Below, piece after piece: positions 43,149-51,959 of a stretch of DNA of 64,000 nt. The notes under the pieces were generated by a model. It had not been told where the DNA came from, made no database searches, and saw only the letters and a program-made list of their open reading frames with translations. Numbering within the stretch: the first letter of the stretch is position 1; each line of letters opens with the position of its first letter. Origin of the DNA: Acidobacteriota bacterium (GTDB lineage Bacteria; Acidobacteriota; Terriglobia; Bryobacterales; Bryobacteraceae); the NCBI GenBank assembly GCA_026393985.1, contig JAPKZB010000079.1:1-64000 (forward strand), in the 5' to 3' direction. The position numbers were made by a program, and so were the translations under genes.

Positions 43149-44336
43149 TTAGCCTTTGAGGACTTCGCGGAGGCGGCGCGCGACGATCTTGTCTTCGCCG
43201 GGCTGGAGCATCCAGACGCCGACTTCGAGCGAGTCTTTGTTGCTGCCGGGGACGACTTCGATGGACGGATCGCCTTCGCGGAGTTTGACGGCGACGTCTT
43301 TGTAGCTGAGCTTGACCTTGGCCGGGTCCCAGGTGAGGCGGAGGTGCGGGACGTGGTTGGCGATGGCCGGGACGTACTGTTCGGCTTTGACGGAGGGGAT
43401 GGACTTGGCGGCATCGCCGATGAGGGATACGCGGCGTTCCCATTCCTTCCAGTCGGCGGCGTGATCGCGCTTCATGAAGGTTTCGACAGCGACCATCATG
43501 CCGAGGAGCTCTTCCTTGTTGACCTTCATGCCGCGGCCGATGGTGTCGCCGTTGGGCGGGCCGTTGAGGCGGGCGGCGGCGATGATCTCCTTTTTACCCA
43601 TGAGGACGCCGGCGCTTTGGGGACCGCGGATGCCTTTGCCGCCGGAGAAGATGACGAGGGAGAAGCCCATTTTGTTGAAGCGGGTCATGTTCTCGAGGGG
43701 CAGGGAGTCGGCGGCGCAGTCGGTCATGGTGGGGATGCCTTTGTCGAGGCCGATCTGGGCGAACTCCTGATCCTTCACCTGGCCGTCGTTGTTGGCCCAG
43801 TTGAGGAAGAACATCATGGCCGTTTTTTCGTTGATGGCGCGGAGGAGCTGGTCGCGGGTTTCAACCTCGATGAGCTTGACGCCGCAGTTGCGGATGGCGT
43901 GATCGTAGCCGACGCGGTGGGACTTCTGGACGATGACTTCGCTTTTGAGGCCGGTGAGGTCGGGCAGTTGGAGGACCTTCTTCTGGTCCATGCCGGTGAG
44001 GACGCCGGCGGTGCCGAGGGTGAGGGCGGAGGCGGCGCCGGCGCTGACCATGGCGGCTTCGGCGCCGAGGAGTTCGGCGATGCGTTTGCCGACGGCGTCG
44101 TGGAGCTCACTGAGACGGACGAAGTGCTTGGAGGCGTAGTTGATGGCGTCCATGACTTCGGGCTGCATGAGCGAGGCGGTGAACATGGTGTAGGTGCCAG
44201 CCGCGTTGATGAGCGGGCGGACGCCCAGGTCTTTGAAGTAGTCGCGTTTGGGGGCCGCGGCGGCGGCGGCGGGCGCGAGGCCGGCGACGGCGGGGGCAAC
44301 GGAAAGGGATTTCAGGAATTTTCTGCGGTTGGCCAT
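43149..44336 (-). CDS. Tat-exported SelA-like PLP-dependent enzyme
   Basis: A 395-residue fold-type I PLP enzyme resembling SelA/DgaE-type lyases (for example glucosaminate-6-phosphate ammonia-lyase). Seen are LGVRPLINAAGTYTMF, MVSAGAASALTLGTAGVLTG, a PLP aspartate region IPTMTDCAADSLP, and the lysine motif VIFSGGKGIRGPQSAGVLMG. The N-terminus NRRKFLKSLSVAPAVAGLAP is a twin-arginine signal, so this is the second exported PLP enzyme in the window. TATAAT ends six bases before ATG 44336 and there is no Shine-Dalgarno. It is separate from the VWA operon behind it. Confidence 0.85.
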   Translation of the reverse strand: MANRRKFLKSLSVAPAVAGLAPAAAAAAPKRDYFKDLGVRPLINAAGTYTMFTASLMQPEVMDAINYASKHFVRLSELHDAVGKRIAELLGAEAAMVSAGAASALTLGTAGVLTGMDQKKVLQLPDLTGLKSEVIVQKSHRVGYDHAIRNCGVKLIEVETRDQLLRAINEKTAMMFFLNWANNDGQVKDQEFAQIGLDKGIPTMTDCAADSLPLENMTRFNKMGFSLVIFSGGKGIRGPQSAGVLMGKKEIIAAARLNGPPNGDTIGRGMKVNKEELLGMMVAVETFMKRDHAADWKEWERRVSLIGDAAKSIPSVKAEQYVPAIANHVPHLRLTWDPAKVKLSYKDVAVKLREGDPSIEVVPGSNKDSLEVGVWMLQPGEDKIVARRLREVLKG

Positions 44337-44342
44337 CTGGCA

Positions 44343-44348
44343 ATTATA
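44343..44348 (-). promoter_or_regulatory. -10 box TATAAT for SelA-like gene
   Basis: On the minus strand an exact TATAAT is followed by six bases (TGCCAG) and ATG 44336. This promoter lies between the VWA operon end (44382) and the SelA-like gene. Confidence 0.65.
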
Positions 44349-44381
44349 CGCCCGCGGCGGCCAGGGGTTGGGTAGAAAATC

Positions 44382-46883
44382 CTAAGTGGAAAACGCGAGT
44401 TTCTTCTGCCAACTGGCGGGCAGGATGCCGCGCCATTTGCGGAGGACGAGTTCGAGGAGATTGAGCAGCACGGCGAGGCCGAGGAGGCCGGGCCAGAGGC
44501 GCGTGGTGGTGGGGACGGTGCGGCCGGGGTTTGCGAAGGTCTGGCGGGGGTCTGGCGCGTAGCGGCCGCCGGTGAAGCCGGCGATCTGGCGGAGGAGGGT
44601 TTCGTTGGCGCCGTAGTCGGCGAGTTCGACCTCCTGGCGGTAGTAGCCGACTTCGGGGAAGACGCGGCTATCTTCGACGGGGCGGATGCGGAAGAGGCCC
44701 TGGGTAGCGCCGATGCGGACGCGGCCGCGGTAGAGGCCTTCGCCGGCCTTGGTGACTTCGACGGGCTGGCGGAAGCCGGCGGGGCCGAGGACGAAGATTG
44801 GGGGGACGGACTTGGGGGCTTCGAGATTGCGACCGAGGCGGTAGGTGACGACGAGGTCGCCGGTGGCGGCGTCGAAGGCGGCGGCGGCTTCGCCGGCCTG
44901 GGAGTGGGGCAGGAGATCGCGGAGGACGTTGCCCCAGAAGCGGTCGAAGCCTTTCCAGGCGACCCAGGCTTCGGCCCAGCGGCTTTTGGCGTCGGAGGCG
45001 AAGACGACACTGCGGCCGAGGCCGTACTGCCAGCGGGTGAGGAGGGGGTCGCGCTGGTCGATGCTGAGGATGGTTTCGGCGGTGGGTTTGGCGATGAATT
45101 TGGTGTAGCCGCGCAGGGCAGGGGCGGACTCCATGCCGACGCCGTCGAGGATTTCGGCGGGGCGTTCGATGACCGGGACGATGGCCTTTTCGATGGCCGT
45201 CGAGCCGGTGAACTCCATCACGTCTTTGAGGAGAATCTGTTCGAGGCCGGAGGGATCGTTGAGGAAGTAGGACTTGCCTTTCGAGAAGGCGGCGATTTTC
45301 TCGAGGTAGGCGCGGTTGACGTCCTGGCCGAGGCCGACGGTGGAGATGGTGATGCTTTGGGTGGCGGCTTCCTTGGCGAGGGCGATGGAGTCGCCTTCTT
45401 CGGAGATGCCGTCGGTGAGGAGGACGATGTGCTTGTAGGTGGCCTTGACGGGGACGGTGCGGCGGAAGGCTTCCGTGAGGGCGGGAGCGATTTGGGTGCC
45501 GCCGTCGGGGGTGATGCCGGCGACTAGGCGTTTGATGAGGGTGCGGTCTTCGGCCTTGCGGATGGGGACGGCCCATTGGAAGGAGTTATCGAAGATGAGG
45601 ACGCCGACGAAGTCGACGGCGCGGAGGTTTTCGATGACGCCGATGGAGGCGACGCGGGCGAGTTCCATTTTGCGGCCTTCCATGGAGGAGGACTTGTCGA
45701 CGATGAGGGTGACGCAGGTGCCTTCCGGGGAGCGGGGCGGGGCGAGCTTGGCCGACATGGTGCGGTCGAGCGCGTCCTCGACCTTCTTGGCTTCGTTGAA
45801 GGTGTTGCGTTCGCCGCCGATGACGAGGAGGCCGCCGCCTTGCTTCACCCACTTTTCGACGCTGTCTTTGCGTTCGAGCGGGATGGCTTCGAGGTCGAGG
45901 TTGTTGAGGATGACGATTTGGAAGTCGTCGAGTTTCTGGCCTTCGAGGGAGTTGGCGGTGGTGACGTCGAAGCGGCCGGCGGCGAGCACTTCCATGAAGT
46001 CTTTTTCGCTGCCGAGGGGGTCCTGGGTGACGAAGAGGGCTTTGGGCAGGCGGAGGGCGACGGACTGGGCGAAGCGGACTTCGCCGAGGCCTTCGGCTTT
46101 GACGACGCCGGCGAGGTCGATGGCGCCGGGGGTGTTGAGAGCGACCTGGACGCGGACGCGGTTCATGCCGGCCTGGAGGGAGACGGTATTGGCGCCGATG
46201 GCTTTGCCTTCGGCGGTGAGGTCGATATTGGCGGTGGCGGCGCGGGGGGCTTCGAGGGAGATTTCGATGGGGAAGCGGTCGCCGGCGAAGGCCTGGGTGG
46301 GGAAGGAGACGGCGTCGAGGCGGAGGTCGGGTTTGGGGCGGCCGGCCATGGGGTAGACGTCAACGGGGATGCCTAACTGCTGGGCCTGCCAGAGGGCACG
46401 GGTGACGCTGCCTTTGTTTTCGTTGCCGTCGGAGAGGAGGGCGAGGCGGGGGACGAGGCCGGCGGGCATGGCGGCCATGCCTTCGCGGAGGGCGGTTTCG
46501 AGGTCCGTGCCGCGGCCGGCGGCGCCGGCGGTGTAGCCGAGCTTGCCTTTCTCTTCGGCGGCGGCCACGGGGCGGGTGGTGCGGCCGAAGGGGATGACCT
46601 TGACCCAGTTGCGGCCTTTGTCGTTGACGATGCGGGAGGCGAGGGAGGAGGCGCGGACGAGGTCCTGTTCGGAGACGCTCGAGGAGGTATCGACGAGGAC
46701 GCTGACGGCGACCTTACTCTCTTCGGAGTTGACGGTGGGTTCGGCGAGGGCGATGAGGATGCAGATGAGGGCGAGGGCCTTGAGGGTGGTGGCGAGGCGC
46801 TGGCGGTGGCGGGTCCATTCGAGGTACCACCAGCCCGCGGGGACGACGATCAGGAGCAGTACCCACCAGCGTTCAAGGGTCAT
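44382..46883 (-). CDS. Membrane protein with two VWA domains and a GATase-like region
   Basis: An 833-residue protein. Two membrane helices (residues about 6-22 and 33-48) precede a first von Willebrand A domain with MIDAS DTSSS (Asp65). A region resembling the class I glutamine amidotransferase fold (KLDDFQIVILNNLDLEAI, KWVKQGGGLLVIGGERNTF) follows, then a second VWA domain with DKSSS near residue 395 and LLTDGISEEGD. A final membrane helix lies near residue 800. Its ATG overlaps the stop of the BatA gene. Such proteins probably form an envelope complex powered by the MoxR ATPase. Specific role unknown. Confidence 0.85.
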   Translation of the reverse strand: MTLERWWVLLLIVVPAGWWYLEWTRHRQRLATTLKALALICILIALAEPTVNSEESKVAVSVLVDTSSSVSEQDLVRASSLASRIVNDKGRNWVKVIPFGRTTRPVAAAEEKGKLGYTAGAAGRGTDLETALREGMAAMPAGLVPRLALLSDGNENKGSVTRALWQAQQLGIPVDVYPMAGRPKPDLRLDAVSFPTQAFAGDRFPIEISLEAPRAATANIDLTAEGKAIGANTVSLQAGMNRVRVQVALNTPGAIDLAGVVKAEGLGEVRFAQSVALRLPKALFVTQDPLGSEKDFMEVLAAGRFDVTTANSLEGQKLDDFQIVILNNLDLEAIPLERKDSVEKWVKQGGGLLVIGGERNTFNEAKKVEDALDRTMSAKLAPPRSPEGTCVTLIVDKSSSMEGRKMELARVASIGVIENLRAVDFVGVLIFDNSFQWAVPIRKAEDRTLIKRLVAGITPDGGTQIAPALTEAFRRTVPVKATYKHIVLLTDGISEEGDSIALAKEAATQSITISTVGLGQDVNRAYLEKIAAFSKGKSYFLNDPSGLEQILLKDVMEFTGSTAIEKAIVPVIERPAEILDGVGMESAPALRGYTKFIAKPTAETILSIDQRDPLLTRWQYGLGRSVVFASDAKSRWAEAWVAWKGFDRFWGNVLRDLLPHSQAGEAAAAFDAATGDLVVTYRLGRNLEAPKSVPPIFVLGPAGFRQPVEVTKAGEGLYRGRVRIGATQGLFRIRPVEDSRVFPEVGYYRQEVELADYGANETLLRQIAGFTGGRYAPDPRQTFANPGRTVPTTTRLWPGLLGLAVLLNLLELVLRKWRGILPASWQKKLAFST

Positions 46884-48793
46884 GATGCCTTCCGGAAGGG
46901 CGCGGTGAAGCGCCGCAAGATTTCGAGGCCGGGCAGGGCCTGTTGCTGGACGGCGGGCAGACGGCTACGGCCGAACCAGAGCCATTCGGTGAGGAGCAGA
47001 AGTCCGCCGGCGATGGCGAGCCACTGCCAGAGGTCGCGCGAGGCGATGGAGTCGGTGATGCCGCGGGGGATGCCGCGGCGGACTTTGGCCGGGGCGTCCC
47101 AGGCGGAGTCGGCGACGTCGGGCAGGGAGAGGGAGTAGACCTGCTCCTGCGGGCCGGTGCGGACGCGGACGAGGCCGCGCTGGGCGGAGTAGAACTGGAG
47201 ATTGCCGTCGACGAGAGAGAAGGGAATGGCGAGGTCGCCTTCGCCGAGGACGCGGAAGTCGCTGGCGGCGCGGCCGCCTTCGACGGGGATGCGGACGTTG
47301 CCGACGCTTTCGCCGGTGACCTCGCGGCGGCGGAGGACTTCCGGGGCGAGCCAGGCGAGGGTATTGGCCATGAGGAGGGGGGCGGTGAGTTCGAAGCGGA
47401 GGGCGCCGCGGCCGGGATGGAAGCCGAGGTAGGCGGCGTCCGGGCCGGCGACGGCGACGGCGCCGGCTTCGCTTTCGGCGACAACGGTGACGTTGGCCGA
47501 GGGGGCGAAGACGCTGGTTTCGGCCAGGCGGAGATCGAGGCTGCGGAGGCCGGCGGCCATGGGGTGTTCATTGCGCCAGCCGGTGAGTTTTACGCCGCGG
47601 GCGGGGGTGAGCATGGCGAGGGGCGCGCCCTGGACCGGGGGTTCGATCCAGAGGGCTTTGCGGAGGGGCTTGGCGGTGGGGGCGAAGCGGTCGAGGATGA
47701 GGATTTCGGCGTCGGCGTCGGCTTTGTACTCTTCGGGGGGGGCGTAGGTGGCGGTGAGCCAGCGGTTGGCGTTGAGAAGGGGGCGAAGGAGGGCGGGTTC
47801 GCGGGTGTAGACCATGACGCGGACCAGCTTTTGTTCGGGGAGTTCGAGGGTGGCGCCGTTGTCTTTGGCGATGGCGTCGCGGAGGACGAGGCGGGCTTCG
47901 AGGTAGCCGGCGGCCTTGGTGCGGAACTCGATGCGAGCGGTCTCTTCGGCGCCGGGCGGGAGGGTGAGGCGGGCCGAGCCGACCGGGGCGCTGCCGAAGG
48001 TGACGGCGAGGGGGGCGTTTTCGACCTGGCGGGAGTAGTTTTTAACGGCCACGAAGACCTCCCAGAGCTGGGGGTCGGCCGGGGAGCGGCGGAGGGTGAC
48101 CTTGCGGATACCGACGTTGCGGAGGTTGCTTTGGACGGGGAGGAGGCGGAGGTTGGCGGGGAGTTCGGCTTCGGCGGGCAGGTCGTTGGTGTAGGAGCGG
48201 AGGGCGCCGACGAGGACGATGTCGCCGAGGCCGCTGCCGTGCTGGCGCTGCATTTGGCGGGCGAAATCGAGCGTGGCGCGGAGGTTGAGGGCCGAGGCGC
48301 CGGGGCGGGTTTCGAGGATCGCCTGTTCGGTGGCCGCGCGGTTGGTGGCGAAGACGGTGGCGGGGGAGGGGAGGGCGTCGGCGCGGACGAGCATGACGCG
48401 GTCGGCGGCGGGGAGGCTGCGGAGCCAGAGGATGGAGTCGCGTTTGGCCTGGTCGAGGAGGGAGCGGGGGCCGGAGCGGGCACTCATCCAGGCGGAGCTG
48501 TCGAGGACGAGGACGTGGTCGCGGCTCATGCGGTCTGGCGAGCCGAGGCGGAGTTGCGCGAGGGCGGCGAGGAGGAGGCCGATGGCGAGGAGCTGGAGGA
48601 GCATCGACCAGGGCTGCTGGATGCGTTTGCGATGCTTGGCTTCGGGCGGTCTTTCGGAGGGGGTCCAGAAGCGGAGGGTGGCGACGCGGATTTTGCGGCG
48701 GGAGCGATCGAGGAGGTAGAGGGCGAGGACGCCGCCGCTGACCAATCCCCAGACGGCGAGGAATTCGCCGAGGCTCAAATTGAGAAAGAACAT
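46880..48793 (-). CDS. BatA/VWA-like membrane protein
   Basis: A 637-residue membrane protein. The BatA N-terminal domain has two helices (LAVWGLVSGGVLALYLL and LLQLLAIGLLLAALAQL) flanking the basic RKIRVATLRFW segment. A VWA-like domain starts at VLVLDSSAWMSA (Asp98); the MIDAS is incomplete because the third serine position is Trp102. A beta-rich middle (LRNVGIRKVTLRRSPADPQL) resembles a CARDB/Ig-type region, and a C-terminal helix (LWQWLAIAGGLLLLTEWLWF) anchors the end. Overlaps the VWA gene by four bases and abuts the DUF58 gene. Confidence 0.85.
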   Translation of the reverse strand: MFFLNLSLGEFLAVWGLVSGGVLALYLLDRSRRKIRVATLRFWTPSERPPEAKHRKRIQQPWSMLLQLLAIGLLLAALAQLRLGSPDRMSRDHVLVLDSSAWMSARSGPRSLLDQAKRDSILWLRSLPAADRVMLVRADALPSPATVFATNRAATEQAILETRPGASALNLRATLDFARQMQRQHGSGLGDIVLVGALRSYTNDLPAEAELPANLRLLPVQSNLRNVGIRKVTLRRSPADPQLWEVFVAVKNYSRQVENAPLAVTFGSAPVGSARLTLPPGAEETARIEFRTKAAGYLEARLVLRDAIAKDNGATLELPEQKLVRVMVYTREPALLRPLLNANRWLTATYAPPEEYKADADAEILILDRFAPTAKPLRKALWIEPPVQGAPLAMLTPARGVKLTGWRNEHPMAAGLRSLDLRLAETSVFAPSANVTVVAESEAGAVAVAGPDAAYLGFHPGRGALRFELTAPLLMANTLAWLAPEVLRRREVTGESVGNVRIPVEGGRAASDFRVLGEGDLAIPFSLVDGNLQFYSAQRGLVRVRTGPQEQVYSLSLPDVADSAWDAPAKVRRGIPRGITDSIASRDLWQWLAIAGGLLLLTEWLWFGRSRLPAVQQQALPGLEILRRFTAPFRKAS

Positions 48794-49669
48794 TTAGCGG
48801 CCGCCCCCTAGTAATGGTCCGAAGATGGCCTGTTCGACGGGGGTGGCGGTGACGACGCCGGCGTATTTGCCGCCTTTGCGCTGGGCGACTTCGCGGACGC
48901 CGCGGGCGTAGGCGTCGAAGTTGGCGGTGTATTCGGCTTGCGCTTCCCGGTCGAAGTTGAGCTTTTGGACTTCGCCGGTTTCGGCGTCTTCGATTTCGAT
49001 TTCGCCGAGAAAGGGGGGGACGCGGTCCTGTTCGCTCCACAGGTGGGTGAGGAAGACCTCGTGGCCGAAATCGGCGAGGTACTGGAGGGGTTTTTCGCAG
49101 CCCTGGTCGTCTAGGAAGTCCGAGATGACGATGACGAGTCCGCGCTGGGGGTATTCGGCGATGAAGCGTTTGACGACGGCGAGGAAGTCGGATTTGCCGG
49201 ATGGTTTCAGGCCTTCGAGGAAGGTGACGGTGGGGCGGAAGCGATGGCGGCCGCCGCCGCAGGGCAGGGGGTCGAGGAGTTGGCCGGAGAAGGGCTGGAG
49301 GAGGACGCTTTCGAGGCGCACGAGGCCGACGTAGGTGAGAGCGCCGGCGAGGCGGCGGGCGTAGTCGAACTTGTTCGGCTCACCCGTGGCCATGGAATCG
49401 CTCGTGTCGAGGAGGATGCGGACGGGGACGCGGGGTTCGACCTGGAAGAGTTTCAGGATGAGGCGTTCGAGGCGCATGTAGACGCGCCAGTTGACGGCGC
49501 GGAGGTCGTCGCCCTGGTGGAACTGGCGGTGGTCGAGGAACTCCTGGCCGGCGCCGGAGTAGCGGGAGGCGTTGTGGCCGCCGACGAGCCCGGGAAACGA
49601 CTTCTGCCAGTGCAGGGTGAGCCGTTCGAGCCGTTCGAGAAAGGCCTGATCGATGGAGAACTCCGCCAT
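48794..49669 (-). CDS. DUF58 domain protein
   Basis: A 291-residue DUF58 protein, a standard partner of MoxR ATPases. Family motif GAGQEFLDHRQFHQGDDLRAVNWRVYMR is visible in the first third, followed by a VWA-like fold with an intact MIDAS (LLDTSDSMATG) and LVIVISDFLDDQG. No membrane segment. It stops immediately before the BatA gene start and begins ten bases after the moxR-type gene stop, so all four genes form one operon. Confidence 0.9.
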   Translation of the reverse strand: MAEFSIDQAFLERLERLTLHWQKSFPGLVGGHNASRYSGAGQEFLDHRQFHQGDDLRAVNWRVYMRLERLILKLFQVEPRVPVRILLDTSDSMATGEPNKFDYARRLAGALTYVGLVRLESVLLQPFSGQLLDPLPCGGGRHRFRPTVTFLEGLKPSGKSDFLAVVKRFIAEYPQRGLVIVISDFLDDQGCEKPLQYLADFGHEVFLTHLWSEQDRVPPFLGEIEIEDAETGEVQKLNFDREAQAEYTANFDAYARGVREVAQRKGGKYAGVVTATPVEQAIFGPLLGGGR

Positions 49670-49679
49670 GGGGGCCAGC

Positions 49680-50669
49680 TTAGACCTTGGCGGGGGCGAC
49701 GGAGCGCACGATGTGCTGGAGGACGGTATCGGGGGTTTCGCCGTCGGCGTGGGCGTCGAAGTTCATGATGATGCGGTGGCGCAAGACGGCCGGGGCGATG
49801 GACTGAATATCTTCGATGCTCAAGTGCGTACGGCCGCGCATGAGGGCGAGGACGCGGCCGCACTCGACGAGGGCCTGGGCGCCACGGGGGGAGCTGCCGT
49901 AGCGGATGTATTTTTTGGTGCGTTCGGCGGCGCTGGCCGAGGCGGGCTGGGTGGCCATGACGAGATCGACGGCGTACTCCTGGACGTGGGGGGCGGCGAG
50001 GACCTGGCGGGCGACGGATTTGAGTTCGAGGATGCCGGCGCGGTCGACGACCTGATCGAGGTGGATCTCTTCGCGGTGCATGGTGAGGTCGACGATGCGG
50101 GAGAGTTCGGACTTGGAGGGGTAGGGGACCAGGATCTTCATGAGGAAGCGGTCGAGCTGGGCTTCGGGAAGGGGGTAGGTGCCTTCCATTTCGATGGGAT
50201 TCTGGGTGGCCATGACGAGGAAGGGATCTTCGAGGACGTGGGTGGTGGTGCCGCTGGTGACGGTGCGCTCCTGCATGGCTTCGAGGAGGGCGGATTGGGT
50301 TTTGGGGGTGGCGCGGTTGATTTCGTCGGCGAGGACGAGGTTGGCGAAGATGGGGCCGGCCTGGAAGCGGAAGGCGCGGTGGCCGGCGCTATCGGACTCC
50401 ATGATCATGCTGCCGACGATGTCGGCGGGCATGAGGTCCGGGGTGAACTGGATGCGGGAGTATTTGAGATGGAGGACGCGGGAGAGGGTGCGGAGGAGGG
50501 TGGTTTTGCCGAGACCCGGGACACCTTCAAGCAGCACGTGGCCGCCGGCGATCATGCATATGAGAACGCCGTCGACGACCTCGGGTTGACCGACGATGAT
50601 TTTGCCGATCTCTTTCCGGATCTGATCGAGGTGTTGGACCGCTTGACGGAGGGCGCTATCTGTGAACAC
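49680..50669 (-). CDS. MoxR-type AAA+ ATPase
   Basis: A 329-residue MoxR ATPase: Walker A GVPGLGKT (residues 49-56), Walker B LVLADEIN (Asp115-Glu116), sensor 1 MATQNP, arginine-finger region LPEAQLDRFLMK and sensor 2 GSSPRGAQAL. MoxR proteins act as chaperones that activate or assemble partners carrying VWA/MIDAS domains, here the three downstream proteins. GTG start; TAGAAT ends six bases upstream, with GAGGGA between, which could also serve as ribosome site only if the message extended further upstream. First gene of the operon. Confidence 0.92.
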   Translation of the reverse strand: MFTDSALRQAVQHLDQIRKEIGKIIVGQPEVVDGVLICMIAGGHVLLEGVPGLGKTTLLRTLSRVLHLKYSRIQFTPDLMPADIVGSMIMESDSAGHRAFRFQAGPIFANLVLADEINRATPKTQSALLEAMQERTVTSGTTTHVLEDPFLVMATQNPIEMEGTYPLPEAQLDRFLMKILVPYPSKSELSRIVDLTMHREEIHLDQVVDRAGILELKSVARQVLAAPHVQEYAVDLVMATQPASASAAERTKKYIRYGSSPRGAQALVECGRVLALMRGRTHLSIEDIQSIAPAVLRHRIIMNFDAHADGETPDTVLQHIVRSVAPAKV

Positions 50670-50675
50670 TCCCTC

Positions 50676-50681
50676 ATTCTA
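50676..50681 (-). promoter_or_regulatory. -10 box TAGAAT for the MoxR operon
   Basis: On the minus strand TAGAAT is followed by GAGGGA and GTG 50669. Confidence 0.5.
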
Positions 50682-50758
50682 TGGCAAGCCGATGACAGGC
50701 GCGAATCTTTCCCGGGAAAATTCGCAAGCCGCGGGAAAATTCGCAAACCAGCGGGGCA

Positions 50759-51211
50759 TCAGCCGCGGGCGGCGACCAGATTGACGCCCGATTCGGCGGC
50801 GAGGTAGCCGACGATGCGGGACATCTCGCGCACGGCGCTGAGGGCTTTGGGTACACCCAAGAATTGTGTGAAGGCAACTGAGATTTGTAACAGATGATAG
50901 TCGATCACCAGCAGCCGGCTTTCGAGGGAGGGGGCGGCGGTTTGTTCGCCATCCTGCCGCTGGGCGAGATCTTGAATCAGGCGGAGGTCTTGGTTGAGCG
51001 CGTGGCGGACCTGCTGCAGATCGGAGAGCGACGAAGCCTGCGCGAGCTGCTGGTCCCAGTGCGCGTCGATGTTTTCCTGAGAATCGTTACCGACCCTGAT
51101 CTGGGCTTCCTCCTCGTTGAGTCGGGACTCCAGAATCAGCAGACAGGAGTAGCGGAACCAGTAGAGGAACAACGCCAGCGACAGAATGATGATCACGATG
51201 CTTGTAATCAT
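50759..51211 (-). CDS. Small membrane-anchored protein, unknown function
   Basis: About 150 residues starting at ATG 51211 with one N-terminal membrane helix (MITSIVIIILSLALFLYWFR). The rest is predicted helical and charged, with RLNEEEAQIRVGNDSQEN and QQVRHALNQDLRLIQDLAQR, a pattern that hints at a coiled coil on one side of the membrane. No family recognised. TTG 51235 in frame is an alternative start. Same strand as the MoxR operon but 90 bases upstream of it. Confidence 0.6.
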   Translation of the reverse strand: MITSIVIIILSLALFLYWFRYSCLLILESRLNEEEAQIRVGNDSQENIDAHWDQQLAQASSLSDLQQVRHALNQDLRLIQDLAQRQDGEQTAAPSLESRLLVIDYHLLQISVAFTQFLGVPKALSAVREMSRIVGYLAAESGVNLVAARG

Positions 51212-51359
51212 GGGAAAAGTAATAGAGTGGGCCAAAATTCGAACGCGGAACTCGGTACTGTGCGTACTGATGCCTACTTCGAATTATAGGCACGGGGGCG
51301 TGCGGGGGCAAGCGGAAAACGGGGTGGTAGGTGTCTTTTGCGGAAGGGCTAAGGGGGCG

Positions 51360-51938
51360 TCAGACGCCGGGGGAAGGCGGGAAAAGCATATCACCGGCCG
51401 TTTTGCCCCGTTTGGTGCAATGATCGGCAAAGAGGCGGGCGTAGCTCAGATTGAGGTAGTCGGCTTCGGTGAAGCCGAGGGCGAGGGCGGCGCGGTCGAT
51501 CCATTCACCGGGGCCTTCGAGTTCGAGGAAGGCGCCGATGGGGGTTTCATCGAGCATGGCGACGCCGGGTTGGTGGGGTTGCTGCCATTCGCTGCGGAAC
51601 TTTTCGTAGCGGAAGCGGGGTTCGAGGCCGAGTTTGCCGAGGATGATGGCGAGGATGGCGGTGTCGGCGACGTCGACTTCGATCTCTTCGCGCTGCTTGT
51701 GGCGGTCGACGGTGGCGGGGCCTTTGTAGGTGAGGATGCGGTGGCCAGCGTACTCGCGTAGGCGGATGAGTTCTCCGCGCTGGCGGAGGGCGCCATCGGG
51801 GTAGTCGTAGATGCGGTTCTGTTCGAGGCTGCGGGGAGCGAATTCGACGAAGCCGGCCGCGGCGAGGGTGGCGCGCATGGCCGGCACGTCGGGTACTGCG
51901 AGTTTGACTTCGATTTCCTGGTACCGGTCGGCGTGCAC
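51360..51938 (-). CDS. CYTH domain protein (class IV adenylate cyclase-like)
   Basis: A 192-residue CYTH protein from a GTG start. The hallmark EIEVKL (ExExK) follows the start, and alternating acidic and basic strands give LIRLREYAG, ILTYKGPATVDRH, REEIEVDV and the C-terminal FLELEGPGEWID. CYTH enzymes bind triphosphates and metal in a tunnel; members are adenylate cyclases, thiamine or tripolyphosphatases. CyaB-type activity is plausible but unproven. TATCCT ends seven bases before GTG 51938. The stop is close to a GGCGTC/GACGCC hairpin. Confidence 0.85.
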   Translation of the reverse strand: MHADRYQEIEVKLAVPDVPAMRATLAAAGFVEFAPRSLEQNRIYDYPDGALRQRGELIRLREYAGHRILTYKGPATVDRHKQREEIEVDVADTAILAIILGKLGLEPRFRYEKFRSEWQQPHQPGVAMLDETPIGAFLELEGPGEWIDRAALALGFTEADYLNLSYARLFADHCTKRGKTAGDMLFPPSPGV

Positions 51939-51945
51939 TGGACCC

Positions 51946-51951
51946 AGGATA
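51946..51951 (-). promoter_or_regulatory. -10 box TATCCT for CYTH gene
   Basis: On the minus strand TATCCT is followed by seven bases and GTG 51938. It lies just downstream of the Gfo/Idh/MocA stop at 51960, allowing separate transcription of the CYTH gene. Confidence 0.5.
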
Positions 51952-51959
51952 GCGCAGGG

